Notes: generated by a model from the letters alone, not told the origin. A stretch of 64,000 nt of DNA from Saccharopolyspora soli (GCF_022678645.1 NZ_JALBWV010000015.1:62001-126000); one strand, 5' to 3'; positions 41,293 through 50,103 are shown, numbered from the stretch's first letter. Program-made: numbers and translations.

Positions 41293-42936
41293 ATGGCAAC
41301 CGAAACCTCTGTCGACATTTCCGATGTGGCGCTAGCGGCCGAGGCCCGACCGCTGGTCGAGCGACTGGCCGCCGACGCGGTTGCCAGCAAGCTCGCCGCC
41401 CAGGACGCCACGCTGTGGGGACCGGACGCCGAGGCCGAGTCGTCCATCCGGCTGTCCTGGACCACGCTGCACGAAAGCTCCCGCCCGCTGCTCGCCGAAA
41501 TCGACGCGTTGCGCGCCGAGCTGCACGCCGACGGGCTGGACCGCATCGTGCTGGCCGGAATGGGTGGCTCCTCGCTGGCCCCGGAGGTGATCACCGCGAC
41601 CGCCGGAGTGCCGCTGGTCGTGCTGGACACCACCGACCCCGGACAGGTCGCCGACGCGCTGTCCGGTGATCTCGACCGAACTGTGCTGGTGGTGTCCTCG
41701 AAGTCGGGCACGACCGTCGAGACCGACAGCCACCGGCGAATCTTCGAGCACGCATTTTCGCAAAACGGAATCGATCCTGTGACCCGCATCATCGTGGTCA
41801 CCGATCCCGGTTCGCCGATGGAGTCGGCGGCGCGCGAGGCTGGCTACCGCAAGGTGTTCACCGCCGACCCGCACGTGGGCGGCCGCTATTCGGCGCTGAC
41901 GGCCTTCGGCCTGGTGCCCGCCGGGCTGGCTGGTGCTGACGTCGCCGCGCTGCTCGACGACGCGGCAGCGGTGTTCCCGCGGCTGAGCTCCGACGACGAG
42001 AACAACCCGGCGCTGCGGCTCGGCGCGGCGCTGGGCGCGGCGCACGCCGGGGGCGCCGAGAAGGTCGTGTTCGCCGACACCGGTTCCGGCATCAAGGGCT
42101 TCGGCGACTGGGCCGAGCAGCTGATCGCCGAGTCCACCGGCAAGAACGGCACCGGGCTGCTGCCGGTCGTCGTGGAGAACGCCGACGCTCCTGGGTTCGC
42201 CGACGCCGGTGCCGATGCGACGACCGTCGCGGTCGGGCCGCACGTCCAGGGTGCGCAGCTGAGCACCACTGGCCCGCTGGGTGGCATGTTCCTGCTGTGG
42301 GAGTTCGCCACCGCCGTGGCGGGTCGACTGCTGGGCATCAACCCGTTCGACCAGCCGGACGTGGAGGCCGCCAAGCAGGCCGCACGGGCGCTGCTGGACG
42401 GTGCGGCCGGTGGCCCGGCCGCGACCCCGGCGGTGGTCGACGGCGCCATCGAGGTGCACGCCTCCGGCGAGTGGCTGTCCGCGGGGGTGGGCAACGTGAC
42501 CGAGGCGCTGCGCGCGTTCCTGGCCACCGCGCCGCGGCACGGCTACCTGGCGATCCAGGCGTACCTGGACCGCCTCGACGACGCCTCGACCGCGGTGCTG
42601 CGCCCCGAGCTGGCCCGCCGCACCGGGTTGCAGACGACGTTCGGGTGGGGACCGCGCTTCCTGCACTCCACCGGCCAGTACCACAAGGGCGGCCACCAGA
42701 ACGGCGTGTTCCTGCAGATCACCGGTGCTGCCGAACACGACCTGGCGGTGCCGGATCGGCCGTACACTCTGGCCGGGTTGCAGCGCGCCCAGGCGTTGGG
42801 CGACGGCCAGGTGCTGGCCGACCGGAACCGGCCGGTGCTGCGGCTGCACCTCACCGACCGGGCGGCCGGACTGGTCGAGCTGGTCAAGGCCGTGCAGGAC
42901 CTGCACGGCCAGGCAGGGCAGGAGGGTCAGTCGTGA
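41293..42936 (+). CDS. pgi: Glucose-6-phosphate isomerase
   Basis: This 547-residue phosphoglucose isomerase with two SIS-type domains interconverts glucose-6-phosphate and fructose-6-phosphate. Sugar-phosphate binding is seen in LAGMGGSSLAPEV and VVSSKSGTTVET, with GGRYSALTAFGLVPAGLAG, and the C-terminal FGWGPRFLHSTGQYHKGG. The type matches the actinobacterial pgi found next to zwf. The start is ATG 41293. It overlaps zwf by a GTGA, so pgi-zwf-opcA-pgl is translationally coupled and directs glucose-6-P between glycolysis and the oxidative pentose phosphate route. Confidence 0.95.
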   Translation: MATETSVDISDVALAAEARPLVERLAADAVASKLAAQDATLWGPDAEAESSIRLSWTTLHESSRPLLAEIDALRAELHADGLDRIVLAGMGGSSLAPEVITATAGVPLVVLDTTDPGQVADALSGDLDRTVLVVSSKSGTTVETDSHRRIFEHAFSQNGIDPVTRIIVVTDPGSPMESAAREAGYRKVFTADPHVGGRYSALTAFGLVPAGLAGADVAALLDDAAAVFPRLSSDDENNPALRLGAALGAAHAGGAEKVVFADTGSGIKGFGDWAEQLIAESTGKNGTGLLPVVVENADAPGFADAGADATTVAVGPHVQGAQLSTTGPLGGMFLLWEFATAVAGRLLGINPFDQPDVEAAKQAARALLDGAAGGPAATPAVVDGAIEVHASGEWLSAGVGNVTEALRAFLATAPRHGYLAIQAYLDRLDDASTAVLRPELARRTGLQTTFGWGPRFLHSTGQYHKGGHQNGVFLQITGAAEHDLAVPDRPYTLAGLQRAQALGDGQVLADRNRPVLRLHLTDRAAGLVELVKAVQDLHGQAGQEGQS

Positions 42937-44468
42937 CGCAAAGCGACCAGTGGCACAACCCGCTGCGCGATCCACGGGACAAGCGGCTGCCGCGGATCGC
43001 GGGCCCGTGCGGGCTGACGATCTTCGGCGTGACCGGTGACCTCTCCCGCAAGAAGCTGATGCCAGCGATCTACGACCTGGCCAACCGGGGCCTGCTGCCG
43101 CCGGGCTTCGCGCTGACCGGATTCGCCCGCCGGGACTGGGCCGACCAGGACTTCGGCCAGGTCGTCTACGACGCGGTCAAGGAGCACGCGCGGACGCCGT
43201 TCCACCAGAACGTCTGGGACCGGCTGGCGGAGGGCATCCGGTTCGTGCCGGGCGCGTTCGACGACGACGCCGCCTTCGATCGGCTCTCCGACACGGTCAA
43301 GCAACTCGACGCCGACCGCGGCACGGGCGGCAACCACGCGTTCTACCTGTCGGTGCCGCCGTCGGCGTTCCCGACGGTGCTCAAGCAGCTGTCCCGCTCA
43401 GGGTTGACCAGTCCGGCCGAGGACAGCTGGCGGCGGGTGGTCATCGAGAAGCCGTTCGGCCACGACCTGCACAGCGCGCAGCAGCTCAACCAGATCGTCA
43501 ACGACGTGTTCCCCGAGGAGTCGGTGTTCCGCATCGACCACTACCTCGGCAAGGAGACGGTGCAGAACATCCTGGCGCTGCGCTTCGCGAACCAGCTGTT
43601 CGAGCCGATCTGGAACGCCAACTACGTGGACCACGTGCAGATCACCATGGCCGAGGACATCGGTCTGGGCGGGCGCGCGGGCTACTACGACGGCATCGGC
43701 GCGGCGCGCGACGTGATCCAGAACCACCTGTTGCAACTGCTGGCCTTCACCGCGATGGAGGAGCCGGTCTCGTTCTCCCCGCAGGACCTGCGCGCGGAGA
43801 AGGTCAAGGTGCTCTCGGCGACCAAGCCGGTCGGCCCGTTCGACGAGACCACCGCGCGCGGCCAGTACACCGGCGGTTGGCAGGGCGGTTCGCTGGTGCC
43901 GGGTCTGCACGAGGAGGGCGGCTTCGCCTCCGACTCGATCACCGAGACCTACGCGGCGATCACCCTGGAAGTGGCGACCCGACGTTGGGCCGGAGTGCCG
44001 TTCTACCTGCGCACCGGCAAGCGGCTGGGCCGCCGGGTGACCGAGATCGCGGTGGTGTTCAAGCGCGCCCCGCACCTGCCCTTCGACAGCACGATGACCG
44101 AGGAACTCGGGCAGAACGCCCTGGTGATCCGGGTGCAGCCGGACGAGGGCATCACGATGCGCTTCGGTGCGAAGGTGCCGGGCACCTCCATGGAGGTGCG
44201 CGACGTGACCATGGACTTCGGCTACGGGCACGCGTTCACCGAGTCCTCGCCGGAGGCGTACGAGCGGCTGATCCTGGACGTGCTGCTGGGTGAGCCGTCG
44301 CTGTTCCCGGTCAACGAAGAAGTCGAACTGTCCTGGAAGATCCTCGACCCGGTGCTGGACCACTGGGTCGACCGCGGCAAGCCCCAGCCGTACAAGGCCG
44401 GGACGTGGGGTCCGCCGTCGGCGGACGCGATGCTGGCCCGAACCGGACGCGTCTGGAGGCGACCGTGA
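42933..44468 (+). CDS. zwf: Glucose-6-phosphate 1-dehydrogenase
   Basis: This 511-residue enzyme oxidises glucose-6-phosphate to 6-phosphogluconolactone with NADP. The Rossmann motif is TIFGVTGDLSRKKLMPA, the substrate motif RIDHYLGKETVQN, and the conserved EKPFGHDLHSA. It starts at GTG 42933 overlapping the pgi stop, and its end overlaps opcA (GTGA), consistent with assembly with OpcA. Confidence 0.96.
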   Translation: MTQSDQWHNPLRDPRDKRLPRIAGPCGLTIFGVTGDLSRKKLMPAIYDLANRGLLPPGFALTGFARRDWADQDFGQVVYDAVKEHARTPFHQNVWDRLAEGIRFVPGAFDDDAAFDRLSDTVKQLDADRGTGGNHAFYLSVPPSAFPTVLKQLSRSGLTSPAEDSWRRVVIEKPFGHDLHSAQQLNQIVNDVFPEESVFRIDHYLGKETVQNILALRFANQLFEPIWNANYVDHVQITMAEDIGLGGRAGYYDGIGAARDVIQNHLLQLLAFTAMEEPVSFSPQDLRAEKVKVLSATKPVGPFDETTARGQYTGGWQGGSLVPGLHEEGGFASDSITETYAAITLEVATRRWAGVPFYLRTGKRLGRRVTEIAVVFKRAPHLPFDSTMTEELGQNALVIRVQPDEGITMRFGAKVPGTSMEVRDVTMDFGYGHAFTESSPEAYERLILDVLLGEPSLFPVNEEVELSWKILDPVLDHWVDRGKPQPYKAGTWGPPSADAMLARTGRVWRRP

Positions 44469-45421
44469 TCATCGATCTGCCGTCCACCACCACTTCGCAG
44501 GTCAACAAGAAGCTGGTCGAACTGCGCGAGACCGGTGGTGCGGTCGCGCTGGGCCGGGTGCTGACCCTGGTGATCGTCACCGGGGACGGCACCGAGGTCG
44601 AGAAGGCCATCCAGGCCGCCAACGACGCCAGCCGGGAGCACCCGTGCCGGGTGATCGTGGTGGCCAGTGGTGCGCGGCAGGCCGCGCCCCGGCTGGACGC
44701 CCAGATCCGCATCGGCGGGGACGCCGGGGCATCGGAGGTCGTCGTGCTGCGGCTGTACGGGCCGCTGGCCGACGAGGGAGCGGGCTCGGTGGTGCCGCTG
44801 CTGCTGCCGGACGCGCCGGTGGTGGCGTGGTGGCCGACCGACGCGCCGGAAAGCCCCGGCAAGGACCCGATCGGCGCGCTGTCGCACCGGCGGATCACCG
44901 ACGCGGCGGCCGAAGCGGACCCGATCGCGGCCCTGCAGAAGCGTGTCCGGTCCTATGTGGACGGCGACACGGATCTGGCCTGGACCCGGCTGACTTCCTG
45001 GCGCGCGGTGCTGGCGGCGGCGTTGGACCTGCCGCCGCACGACCCCGTTACGGCCGCAACGGTCACCGGTGCCGCCGACTCGCCGTCGACTGATCTGCTG
45101 GCCGCGTGGCTGGCCAGCTACCTGGAGATCCCGGTGCGCCGGTTGGACCACCCGCGCGGGCCGGGCATCGTCTCGGCGGTGCTGGAGCGCGCATCCGGCA
45201 ACGTGGAGATCGTCCGCCCGGACGGCAAGGTGGGGTACCTGACCCAGCCGGGCCAACCGGACCGGCGGGTGGCGCTGCAACGCCGCGAGGTGCGCGACTG
45301 CCTCGCCGAGGAGCTGCGCCGCCTGGACGCCGATGAGATCTACGAGATCACCCTGCGCGGGTTGGCCAACATCGTGCGCGGTGCGGAAGAACCGGCGGAA
45401 GACGCTGGGGCGCAAGCATGA
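44465..45421 (+). CDS. opcA: Glucose-6-phosphate dehydrogenase assembly protein OpcA
   Basis: This 318-residue protein is required for full activity and redox control of glucose-6-phosphate dehydrogenase in actinobacteria and cyanobacteria. Recognisable segments are MIIDLPSTTTSQVNKKL at the N-terminus, APVVAWWPTDAPESPGKDPIG (about residues 118-138, mentioned by position) and SRREVRDC-like RRVALQRREVRDCLAEELRR near the end. GTG 44465 overlaps the zwf stop, which I prefer over upstream in-frame starts inside zwf. Its stop overlaps the pgl start (ATGA). Confidence 0.95.
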   Translation: MIIDLPSTTTSQVNKKLVELRETGGAVALGRVLTLVIVTGDGTEVEKAIQAANDASREHPCRVIVVASGARQAAPRLDAQIRIGGDAGASEVVVLRLYGPLADEGAGSVVPLLLPDAPVVAWWPTDAPESPGKDPIGALSHRRITDAAAEADPIAALQKRVRSYVDGDTDLAWTRLTSWRAVLAAALDLPPHDPVTAATVTGAADSPSTDLLAAWLASYLEIPVRRLDHPRGPGIVSAVLERASGNVEIVRPDGKVGYLTQPGQPDRRVALQRREVRDCLAEELRRLDADEIYEITLRGLANIVRGAEEPAEDAGAQA

Positions 45422-46179
45422 CCCGACCCGATGTCGTCGTGCACGCCACCGGTGAACTGCTGGCGGCGGCCGCGGCGGCGCGATTGATCACCAAGCTGGT
45501 CGACGCGCAGGCCGCGCACGGTGTCGCGTCGGTGGTGCTCACCGGTGGTCGCACCGGTATCGGCTTGCTCGAACAGGTGAACCGCGCCCCAGCGCGGGAG
45601 GCGGTGGACTGGGCCAACGTCGACATCTACTGGGGTGACGAGCGGTTCCTGCCGGACGGCGACCCGGAGCGAAACGTCACCCAGGCCCGCCAAGCGCTGC
45701 TGGACCACGTCGCCGTGGACCCGGCGCGGGTGCATCCGATGGCCCCGTCGGACGGCAAGTTCGGCGCGGACGCCGACGCGGCGGCAGCGCATTACGCGGA
45801 GGTGCTGGCGACCACGGCCTCGCGGGCGACCGACATCGCGGTGCCGCACTTCGACGTGCTGCTGCTCGGCGTCGGCGAGGAAGGACACACGGCGTCGCTG
45901 TTCCCGGACACGCCGTACGTGCAGGAGACCGAGCGGACGGTGGTGGGTGTGCACGACTGCCCGAAGCCACCGCCAACCCGGATTTCCCTGACCCTACCGG
46001 CGATCCAAGCGGCATCCGAGGTGTGGCTGATGACCACGGGGACGGCCAAGGCCGAACCGGTGGCGGCGGCGCTGGGCGGCGCGAAGCCGGTGGACATCCC
46101 GGCGGCGGGAGCCCACGGCCGCAACCGAACCCTCTGGCTGCTCGACCGCCAAGCGGCATCAGCCATCCCCACCGGCTAA
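45418..46179 (+). CDS. pgl: 6-Phosphogluconolactonase
   Basis: This 253-residue lactonase of the NagB/DevB family hydrolyses 6-phosphogluconolactone to 6-phosphogluconate. Motifs are VVLTGGRTGIGLLEQ, IYWGDERFLPDGDPERN, and LLLGVGEEGHTASLFPDTP. It is the last gene of the pgi-zwf-opcA-pgl unit, which ends with a palindromic element 17 bp after the stop. Confidence 0.95.
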   Translation: MTRPDVVVHATGELLAAAAAARLITKLVDAQAAHGVASVVLTGGRTGIGLLEQVNRAPAREAVDWANVDIYWGDERFLPDGDPERNVTQARQALLDHVAVDPARVHPMAPSDGKFGADADAAAAHYAEVLATTASRATDIAVPHFDVLLLGVGEEGHTASLFPDTPYVQETERTVVGVHDCPKPPPTRISLTLPAIQAASEVWLMTTGTAKAEPVAAALGGAKPVDIPAAGAHGRNRTLWLLDRQAASAIPTG

Positions 46180-46196
46180 CCCGCGCTTTTTCCGGA

Positions 46197-46243
46197 GTGA
46201 AGGGCACCTTTGACCGGCTTACTCGGTCGAAGGTGCCCTTCAC
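46197..46243. repeat. Dispersed palindrome, copy 3 (after pgl)
   Basis: A 47-bp palindrome begins GTGAAGGGCACC and ends GGTGCCCTTCAC, with core CCGGCTTACTCGG and one arm mismatch. It lies 17 bp after the pgl stop and is a probable terminator. Confidence 0.85.
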
Positions 46244-46575
46244 CCACCACTGGATACGGTGAAGATGGTTGCGTAGCACGTCGGCACGTCACGTCATGCA
46301 ATAGCGGTTGGCGCGGCTCCTTTCTCCGCTGGGCGAATGCGATGAGCTGATCCGGACGCCACGGGTCATTCGGGGCACCAGGTGGTTCAAGTGCTCCCGA
46401 AGCAGCGGCAGCCGCGTCGAAGCCCAGGGCCCCGGCCAGGGCGTCCGGGACCGGGAGCCCGAGGTTCCCGGCGAAGGCATGCTGATCTTCGAACCCACCA
46501 CATTGAACTCCTTCCGCACCTGAACACGGGTGGCGAAATCACCTGCGCAGGGTGCTAACCCGGCCCGCGCCGGTG
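46244..46575. other. 332-bp region between pgl repeat and sortase gene; possible gene remnant
   Basis: No intact gene was seen. On the minus strand an AAGGAG lies about 60 bp downstream of the sortase stop, followed by ATG and GTG codons. A protein-like stretch (FEDQHAFAGNLGLPVPDALA and onward to LIAFAQRRKEPRQP) runs without a start codon in the third frame. One added or lost base near the ATG would connect them, so a frameshifted small gene is possible but unproven. Confidence 0.2.
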
Positions 46576-47244
46576 TCAGGAAACGGGTTTGGCGTAGACG
46601 ATGATGTTGTCGAGGTAACGCCTGGCCTTGCGGTCGAACTCGCCTCCGCAGGTGATCAGCCGCAGCTCCGGATCCGGTGTGGAGCGGTAGACCGCTTGGG
46701 TTGGGAATGCGTTCTTGTCGTGGCGTTCGATCCGCGATACCGCGAAACTCGCCGAGCTTCCGTCCGCACGGTCCACGTGGATCCGCTGCCCCGGTTGCAT
46801 TTCGCGGAGCCGGTAGAACACCGCAGGCCCCTGGTAGGAGTCGACGTGACCAGCGATCACCGCCGGACCGCGTTCTCCCGGCTCGGGACCAGCCCGCCAC
46901 CAGCCGGTGCCTTCGTTGGTGTTCGGTGGCGGCAGCACGTTGTTCGGGTCGACGTCGAGCGGACCGATCGGAGCATTGACCCCGATCGCCGGAATCCGGA
47001 TCCGCACGGGTACGGCGACCTGCTCGTCGACCTCCGCCACCGCTGGCGGCTCGGGTGGTGCGGGCGGCTCGGGTGGCGGCGGCGGAAGACGCGGTTCGGA
47101 CTCCCCTACCACCACGTCACGAGGCGGTGCATGCGCGGTGCTGCAGGCGGCCAAAGTCGGCACGAGTGCGGCGCACAGGGCGAGAACGGTCGCGGACCGC
47201 ATAGGCCCGCGACCGCCGCCGGTGCGCAAATGGGAAAGCGACAC
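46576..47244 (-). CDS. Class F sortase, lipoprotein-like
   Basis: This 222-residue transpeptidase should attach or join proteins at the cell surface. The N-terminus is a lipoprotein-type signal (lipobox LAAC, Cys34), followed by a Pro-rich spacer (residues 52-70) and the sortase beta-barrel. Catalytic residues are visible: His133 in IAGHVDSYQGP, Cys199 in LRLITCGGEFD and Arg209 in KARRYLDNIIVYA. GTG 47244 is preferred over ATG 47202 because GAGGAG lies seven bases upstream. It sits 15 bp after the gene for a repeat-containing secreted protein, which I infer to be its substrate. Actinobacterial class F sortases mostly lack known substrates. Confidence 0.88.
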   Translation of the reverse strand: MSLSHLRTGGGRGPMRSATVLALCAALVPTLAACSTAHAPPRDVVVGESEPRLPPPPPEPPAPPEPPAVAEVDEQVAVPVRIRIPAIGVNAPIGPLDVDPNNVLPPPNTNEGTGWWRAGPEPGERGPAVIAGHVDSYQGPAVFYRLREMQPGQRIHVDRADGSSASFAVSRIERHDKNAFPTQAVYRSTPDPELRLITCGGEFDRKARRYLDNIIVYAKPVS

Positions 47245-47259
47245 CGGAAACTCCTCGCC

Positions 47260-47763
47260 TTAACCGCGTTCGCCGATCAGCCGCTTGCGGGCGAGAAGCG
47301 CACCGCCGGTCGCCAGGGCAATGCCACCGGCAACGCCGATCGGCAACAGGACGCTGTCCTCAGCCGTACCGCCCATGCCGGTTTCGACGCCACCGCTGGG
47401 AGCCCCGCCGTTGTCGTCATCATCGTCGAACGCGGTGGCGCCCAAACCGGTCTCCACACCGCCGCGCGGCGCCGCACCACCGTCGTCATCATCGTCGAAC
47501 GTGGTAGCACCCATTCCCGTTTCGACGCCACCGCTGGGGGCCCCGCCGTTGTCGTCGTCGTCATCGAATGCGGTGGCGCCCAAACCGGTCTCCACACCGC
47601 CGCGCGGCGCCGCGCCGCCGTCGTCGTCATCGTCGTCGGCCAGTGCGATCGCGGCCGGGGCACCGGTCGAGGCGGGCGCGGCCATTGCCGGAGCGGCGGC
47701 TCCGAGCGCGACTCCGCTCGCGAGCAGGACGGCTGCGAGCAGCCGTGGGTTCAGGGTCGACAT
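47260..47763 (-). CDS. Secreted acidic repeat protein with sorting-signal-like C-terminus (probable sortase substrate)
   Basis: This 167-residue protein has a signal peptide (RLLAAVLLASGVALGAAAPA) ending near AMAA. The mature part has four units of about 23 residues, each with five or six Asp, a Gly/Ala/Pro link and GGVETG(L/M)GAT or GGT. The units centre near residues 58, 81, 104 and 127 and alternate in type. After the last GGVETGMGGT comes a hydrophobic helix (about 138-157) and a basic tail (ARKRLIGERG), the layout of a cell-wall sorting signal with a noncanonical pentapeptide. ATG 47763 is chosen by the signal peptide. The Asp runs could bind calcium. It is the first gene of a two-gene operon with a class F sortase. 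I know no named family for it. Confidence 0.82.
   Translation of the reverse strand: MSTLNPRLLAAVLLASGVALGAAAPAMAAPASTGAPAAIALADDDDDDGGAAPRGGVETGLGATAFDDDDDNGGAPSGGVETGMGATTFDDDDDGGAAPRGGVETGLGATAFDDDDDNGGAPSGGVETGMGGTAEDSVLLPIGVAGGIALATGGALLARKRLIGERG
47383..47658. repeat. Tandem 138-bp in-frame repeat within the sortase-partner gene
   Basis: Two copies of a 138-bp unit (46 codons) lie in tandem, with start positions of matching segments at 47383 and 47521. Each unit contains two diverged 69-bp subunits. They encode the acidic GGVETG repeats, and copies differ mainly at third positions, so selection on the protein is likely. Confidence 0.8.
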
Positions 47764-48106
47764 CTCCGAATTCCTTCCAGGTGGAGTTCCGTGGAACTGC
47801 GCCAGAATTCGCGGTGCGTCGGGTGGCACACCACGAGTCGAAATGCGTTTTTTAGTTGCTATGTCCGCTTTTTCGACCTGGCACAGCATCGCAGCCGCAC
47901 GATGGGCAGCAGATGAAGCAAATGTGAGGGAACCTTCATCCGCGTTGATCCGAAATCACCACCGCCGAATTCGACGACGCCCCCTCGCAACGGCTGATCC
48001 CGACCTAATCGAGTGACGCCGCCATTCCTCGCCATTCCAGCGCGCAGCCGGGCGTTGGTCGTACCCTGTGGCGCGCAGCGCAGATCAACGTCGAAGGCGA
48101 GCTGGG
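47764..48106. promoter_or_regulatory. Divergent intergenic region between the sortase operon and the GHL10 gene
   Basis: This 343-bp region has no ORF of note. AGTTCC-GT-GGAACT (47785-47798) is a perfect 14-bp palindrome 22 bp upstream of the sortase-partner ATG and could be an operator. A T-rich patch lies at 47850-47876. TACCCT (48062-48067) is a possible -10 for the plus-strand gene. No clear -35 boxes were found. Confidence 0.35.
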
Positions 48107-49321
48107 ATGACCCGCATTCAAGGATTGCGTCTGATTCGGGCCGACGTGCTGGGATTGGCACTGGCGTCGGTGGCCATCCTGCTCGGGGTCTTCGGGACCA
48201 CCGGCGCTGCCGCGAAGGAATCGAGCACCGCGATGCGCGGGGTGTGGATCGCGAGCGTGGACAACACCGACTGGCCGAGCGAGCCGGGGCTTTCCGCCGC
48301 GCAGCAACAGGACGAGTACCGCAGGCTGCTCGACCAGGCCGTCGCGAACAAGCTCAACGCCGTGTTCGTCCAGGTGCGACCGACCGCTGACGCGTTCTGG
48401 CCGTCGCCGTACGAACCGTGGTCGCACTGGTTGACCGGGCAGCAGGGCCGCGATCCCGGCTACGACCCGCTGCGGTTCCTGGTCGACGAGGCGCACAAGC
48501 GCGGCCTGCAGTTCCACGCCTGGTTCAACCCGTACCGGATCAGCATGCACGACGATCCGCAGGCGCTCGTGCCGGAGCACCCCGCGCGGCAGCATCCGGA
48601 GTGGACTTTCTCCTACGGCGGCAAGCTGTACTACAACCCAGGCGTGCCGCAGGCTCGCGAGTTCGTTGTCAAAGCGATCATGCACGCGGTCGAGAACTAC
48701 CCCGTCGACGGTGTGCACCTGGACGACTACTTCTACCCGTATCCGGTCGAGGGCCAGCAGATCCCGGACCAGCGGACCTTCGCCGAGCACGGCAAGGAGT
48801 TCAGCAACATCGACGACTGGCGACGGGACAACGTGAACCGACTGGTGTCCGAACTGGACACCCGCGTGCACCAGGCGAGGCCGGGCGCGCAGTTCGGCGT
48901 CAGTCCGTTCGGCATCTGGCGCAACGCCGCCAGCGACCCGGCGGGCTCGGACACCAGTGGACTGGAGTCGTACTCGGCGATCTACGCCGACACCCGCAAG
49001 TGGGTGCGCCAGGGCTGGGTCGACTACATCGCCCCGCAGGTCTACTGGCAGCTCGGCCACCCGGCCGCCGACTACGCGGCGCTGGTCCCGTGGTGGTCCG
49101 AGACGGTGGCTGGCACCGGCGTGGACCTCTACATCGGCCAGGGCGCCTACCGGGTCGGCGGCGAGGGCTGGACGGACCCCGGCGAACTCTCCGCGCACCT
49201 GACCTTCAACGGCAAGCACCGCGGCGTCAAGGGCGACATCTACTTCAGCGCCAAGTCCCTGACCACGAACGCAGCGGAAGCCATGACCCGCGTGGTCCAG
49301 GAGCACTACGCGGACTACTGA
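48107..49321 (+). CDS. Secreted or membrane-anchored GHL10 (YngK/DUF187) family glycoside hydrolase-like protein
   Basis: This protein of about 404 residues has an N-terminal signal or anchor helix (VLGLALASVAILLGVFGTTG) and a TIM-barrel domain of the GHL10 type. Family hallmarks are MRGVWIASVDNTDWPS, LNAVFVQVRPTADAFWPS, QFHAWFNPYRIS, GVHLDDYFYPYP with the likely catalytic Asp pair, and YIAPQVYWQLGHP. Related proteins act on bacterial envelope polysaccharides; the substrate here is unknown. I chose ATG 48107; an upstream start at 48068 adds a basic extension. A perfect 47-bp palindrome lies 41 bp after the stop. Confidence 0.88.
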   Translation: MTRIQGLRLIRADVLGLALASVAILLGVFGTTGAAAKESSTAMRGVWIASVDNTDWPSEPGLSAAQQQDEYRRLLDQAVANKLNAVFVQVRPTADAFWPSPYEPWSHWLTGQQGRDPGYDPLRFLVDEAHKRGLQFHAWFNPYRISMHDDPQALVPEHPARQHPEWTFSYGGKLYYNPGVPQAREFVVKAIMHAVENYPVDGVHLDDYFYPYPVEGQQIPDQRTFAEHGKEFSNIDDWRRDNVNRLVSELDTRVHQARPGAQFGVSPFGIWRNAASDPAGSDTSGLESYSAIYADTRKWVRQGWVDYIAPQVYWQLGHPAADYAALVPWWSETVAGTGVDLYIGQGAYRVGGEGWTDPGELSAHLTFNGKHRGVKGDIYFSAKSLTTNAAEAMTRVVQEHYADY

Positions 49322-49362
49322 CCCAGCACCGATGCGCCCGACGGGCTCCGTTCGGGTGAAGC

Positions 49363-49409
49363 GTGAGGGGCACCCTTCACCAAGTAACTTGGTGAAGGGT
49401 GCCCCTCAC
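49363..49409. repeat. Dispersed palindrome, copy 4 (perfect)
   Basis: Two perfectly complementary 23-bp arms surround a single central A, with core ACCAAGT-A-ACTTGGT. It lies between the convergent stops at 49321 and 49417 and would terminate both genes. Confidence 0.92.
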
Positions 49410-49416
49410 CTCGGTC

Positions 49417-50091
49417 TCAGCTCGTGGGGGCGTCGCGGTAGATCTGGAGGCGCAGTTCTCGGGCCTTGGTCATGTGGTCGCGGGCTAGGTCTTGGGCGCG
49501 GTCCACGTCGCGTTGTTCGATCGCGTCGATGAGGGCGTGGTGTTCGCCAAGGGCTTCTGACCAGCGGCCGGGGATCTTCAGGGTGGTGGCCGGGTAGCGG
49601 GTCAGGTGGTTGTTCAGGCGGGTCAGCAGGTCGACGATGGTGCCGTTGTGGCTGGCCAGCCAGATCGCCTCGTGCACCGCTCGGTTGGCCGCCGCCATCG
49701 CTGGCGGGTCATCGGTGGGGGTGGCGTCCATGGCCGCCTGCGCGCGGCGGATGCGGATCAGGTCGAAGTCGGTGTACCGCTGGGCAGCGGCGGCCGCCGC
49801 GGTGGCTTCCAGGGAGATCCGGACCTCGTAGATCTCCAGGATCTCCTCCGGGCTGCGGGTGCGGACGCGCATGCCCCGGTCGCCGCGCTCCACCAGCCCG
49901 TCCTGCTCCAGGCGGCGCAGCGCCTCGCGCACCGGCGTGCGGCTGGTGCCGTACCTGTCGGCCAGGACCAGCTCCACCAGTTGCGCCCCGGTCTCGAACG
50001 TTCCGTCGACGATCTCACCGCGCAGCCGTTCGTACACTTCGGACAGCGCCACTCTCCCCCAATCCGGACTAACCAACGCCCGGCCAAGCAT
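49417..50091 (-). CDS. GntR family regulator, FadR (FCD) subfamily
   Basis: This 224-residue regulator has an N-terminal GntR winged helix (LSEVYERLRGEIVDGTF, then LVELVLADRYGTSRTPVREAL and RLEQDGLVE) and a C-terminal FCD all-helical ligand domain with metal/ligand residues (EVRISLEATAAAAAA, NRAVHEAIWLAS, EHHALIDAIEQRD). ATG 50091 lies inside a palindromic operator; a later GTG at 50052 is an alternative start. The same half-sites occur upstream of the adjacent aldehyde dehydrogenase operon, so this gene very likely regulates that operon and itself. The ligand is probably a carboxylate handled by the operon. Confidence 0.88.
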   Translation of the reverse strand: MLGRALVSPDWGRVALSEVYERLRGEIVDGTFETGAQLVELVLADRYGTSRTPVREALRRLEQDGLVERGDRGMRVRTRSPEEILEIYEVRISLEATAAAAAAQRYTDFDLIRIRRAQAAMDATPTDDPPAMAAANRAVHEAIWLASHNGTIVDLLTRLNNHLTRYPATTLKIPGRWSEALGEHHALIDAIEQRDVDRAQDLARDHMTKARELRLQIYRDAPTS

Positions 50092-50103
50092 ACCTCGGTA
50101 TGC
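50088..50103. promoter_or_regulatory. GntR-type operator GCATAC-N4-GTATGC (autoregulatory)
   Basis: GCATACCTCGGTATGC is a 7-bp perfect inverted repeat overlapping the start codon of the GntR gene. The same GCATAC-N4-GTATGC pattern occurs at 54023-54038. Confidence 0.65.

Noticed and set aside
47383-47658. CRISPR-like or VNTR array
   Set aside because: The periodicity is 138/69 bp in frame within a coding sequence and encodes the acidic GGVETG repeats; there are no spacer-like unique segments.
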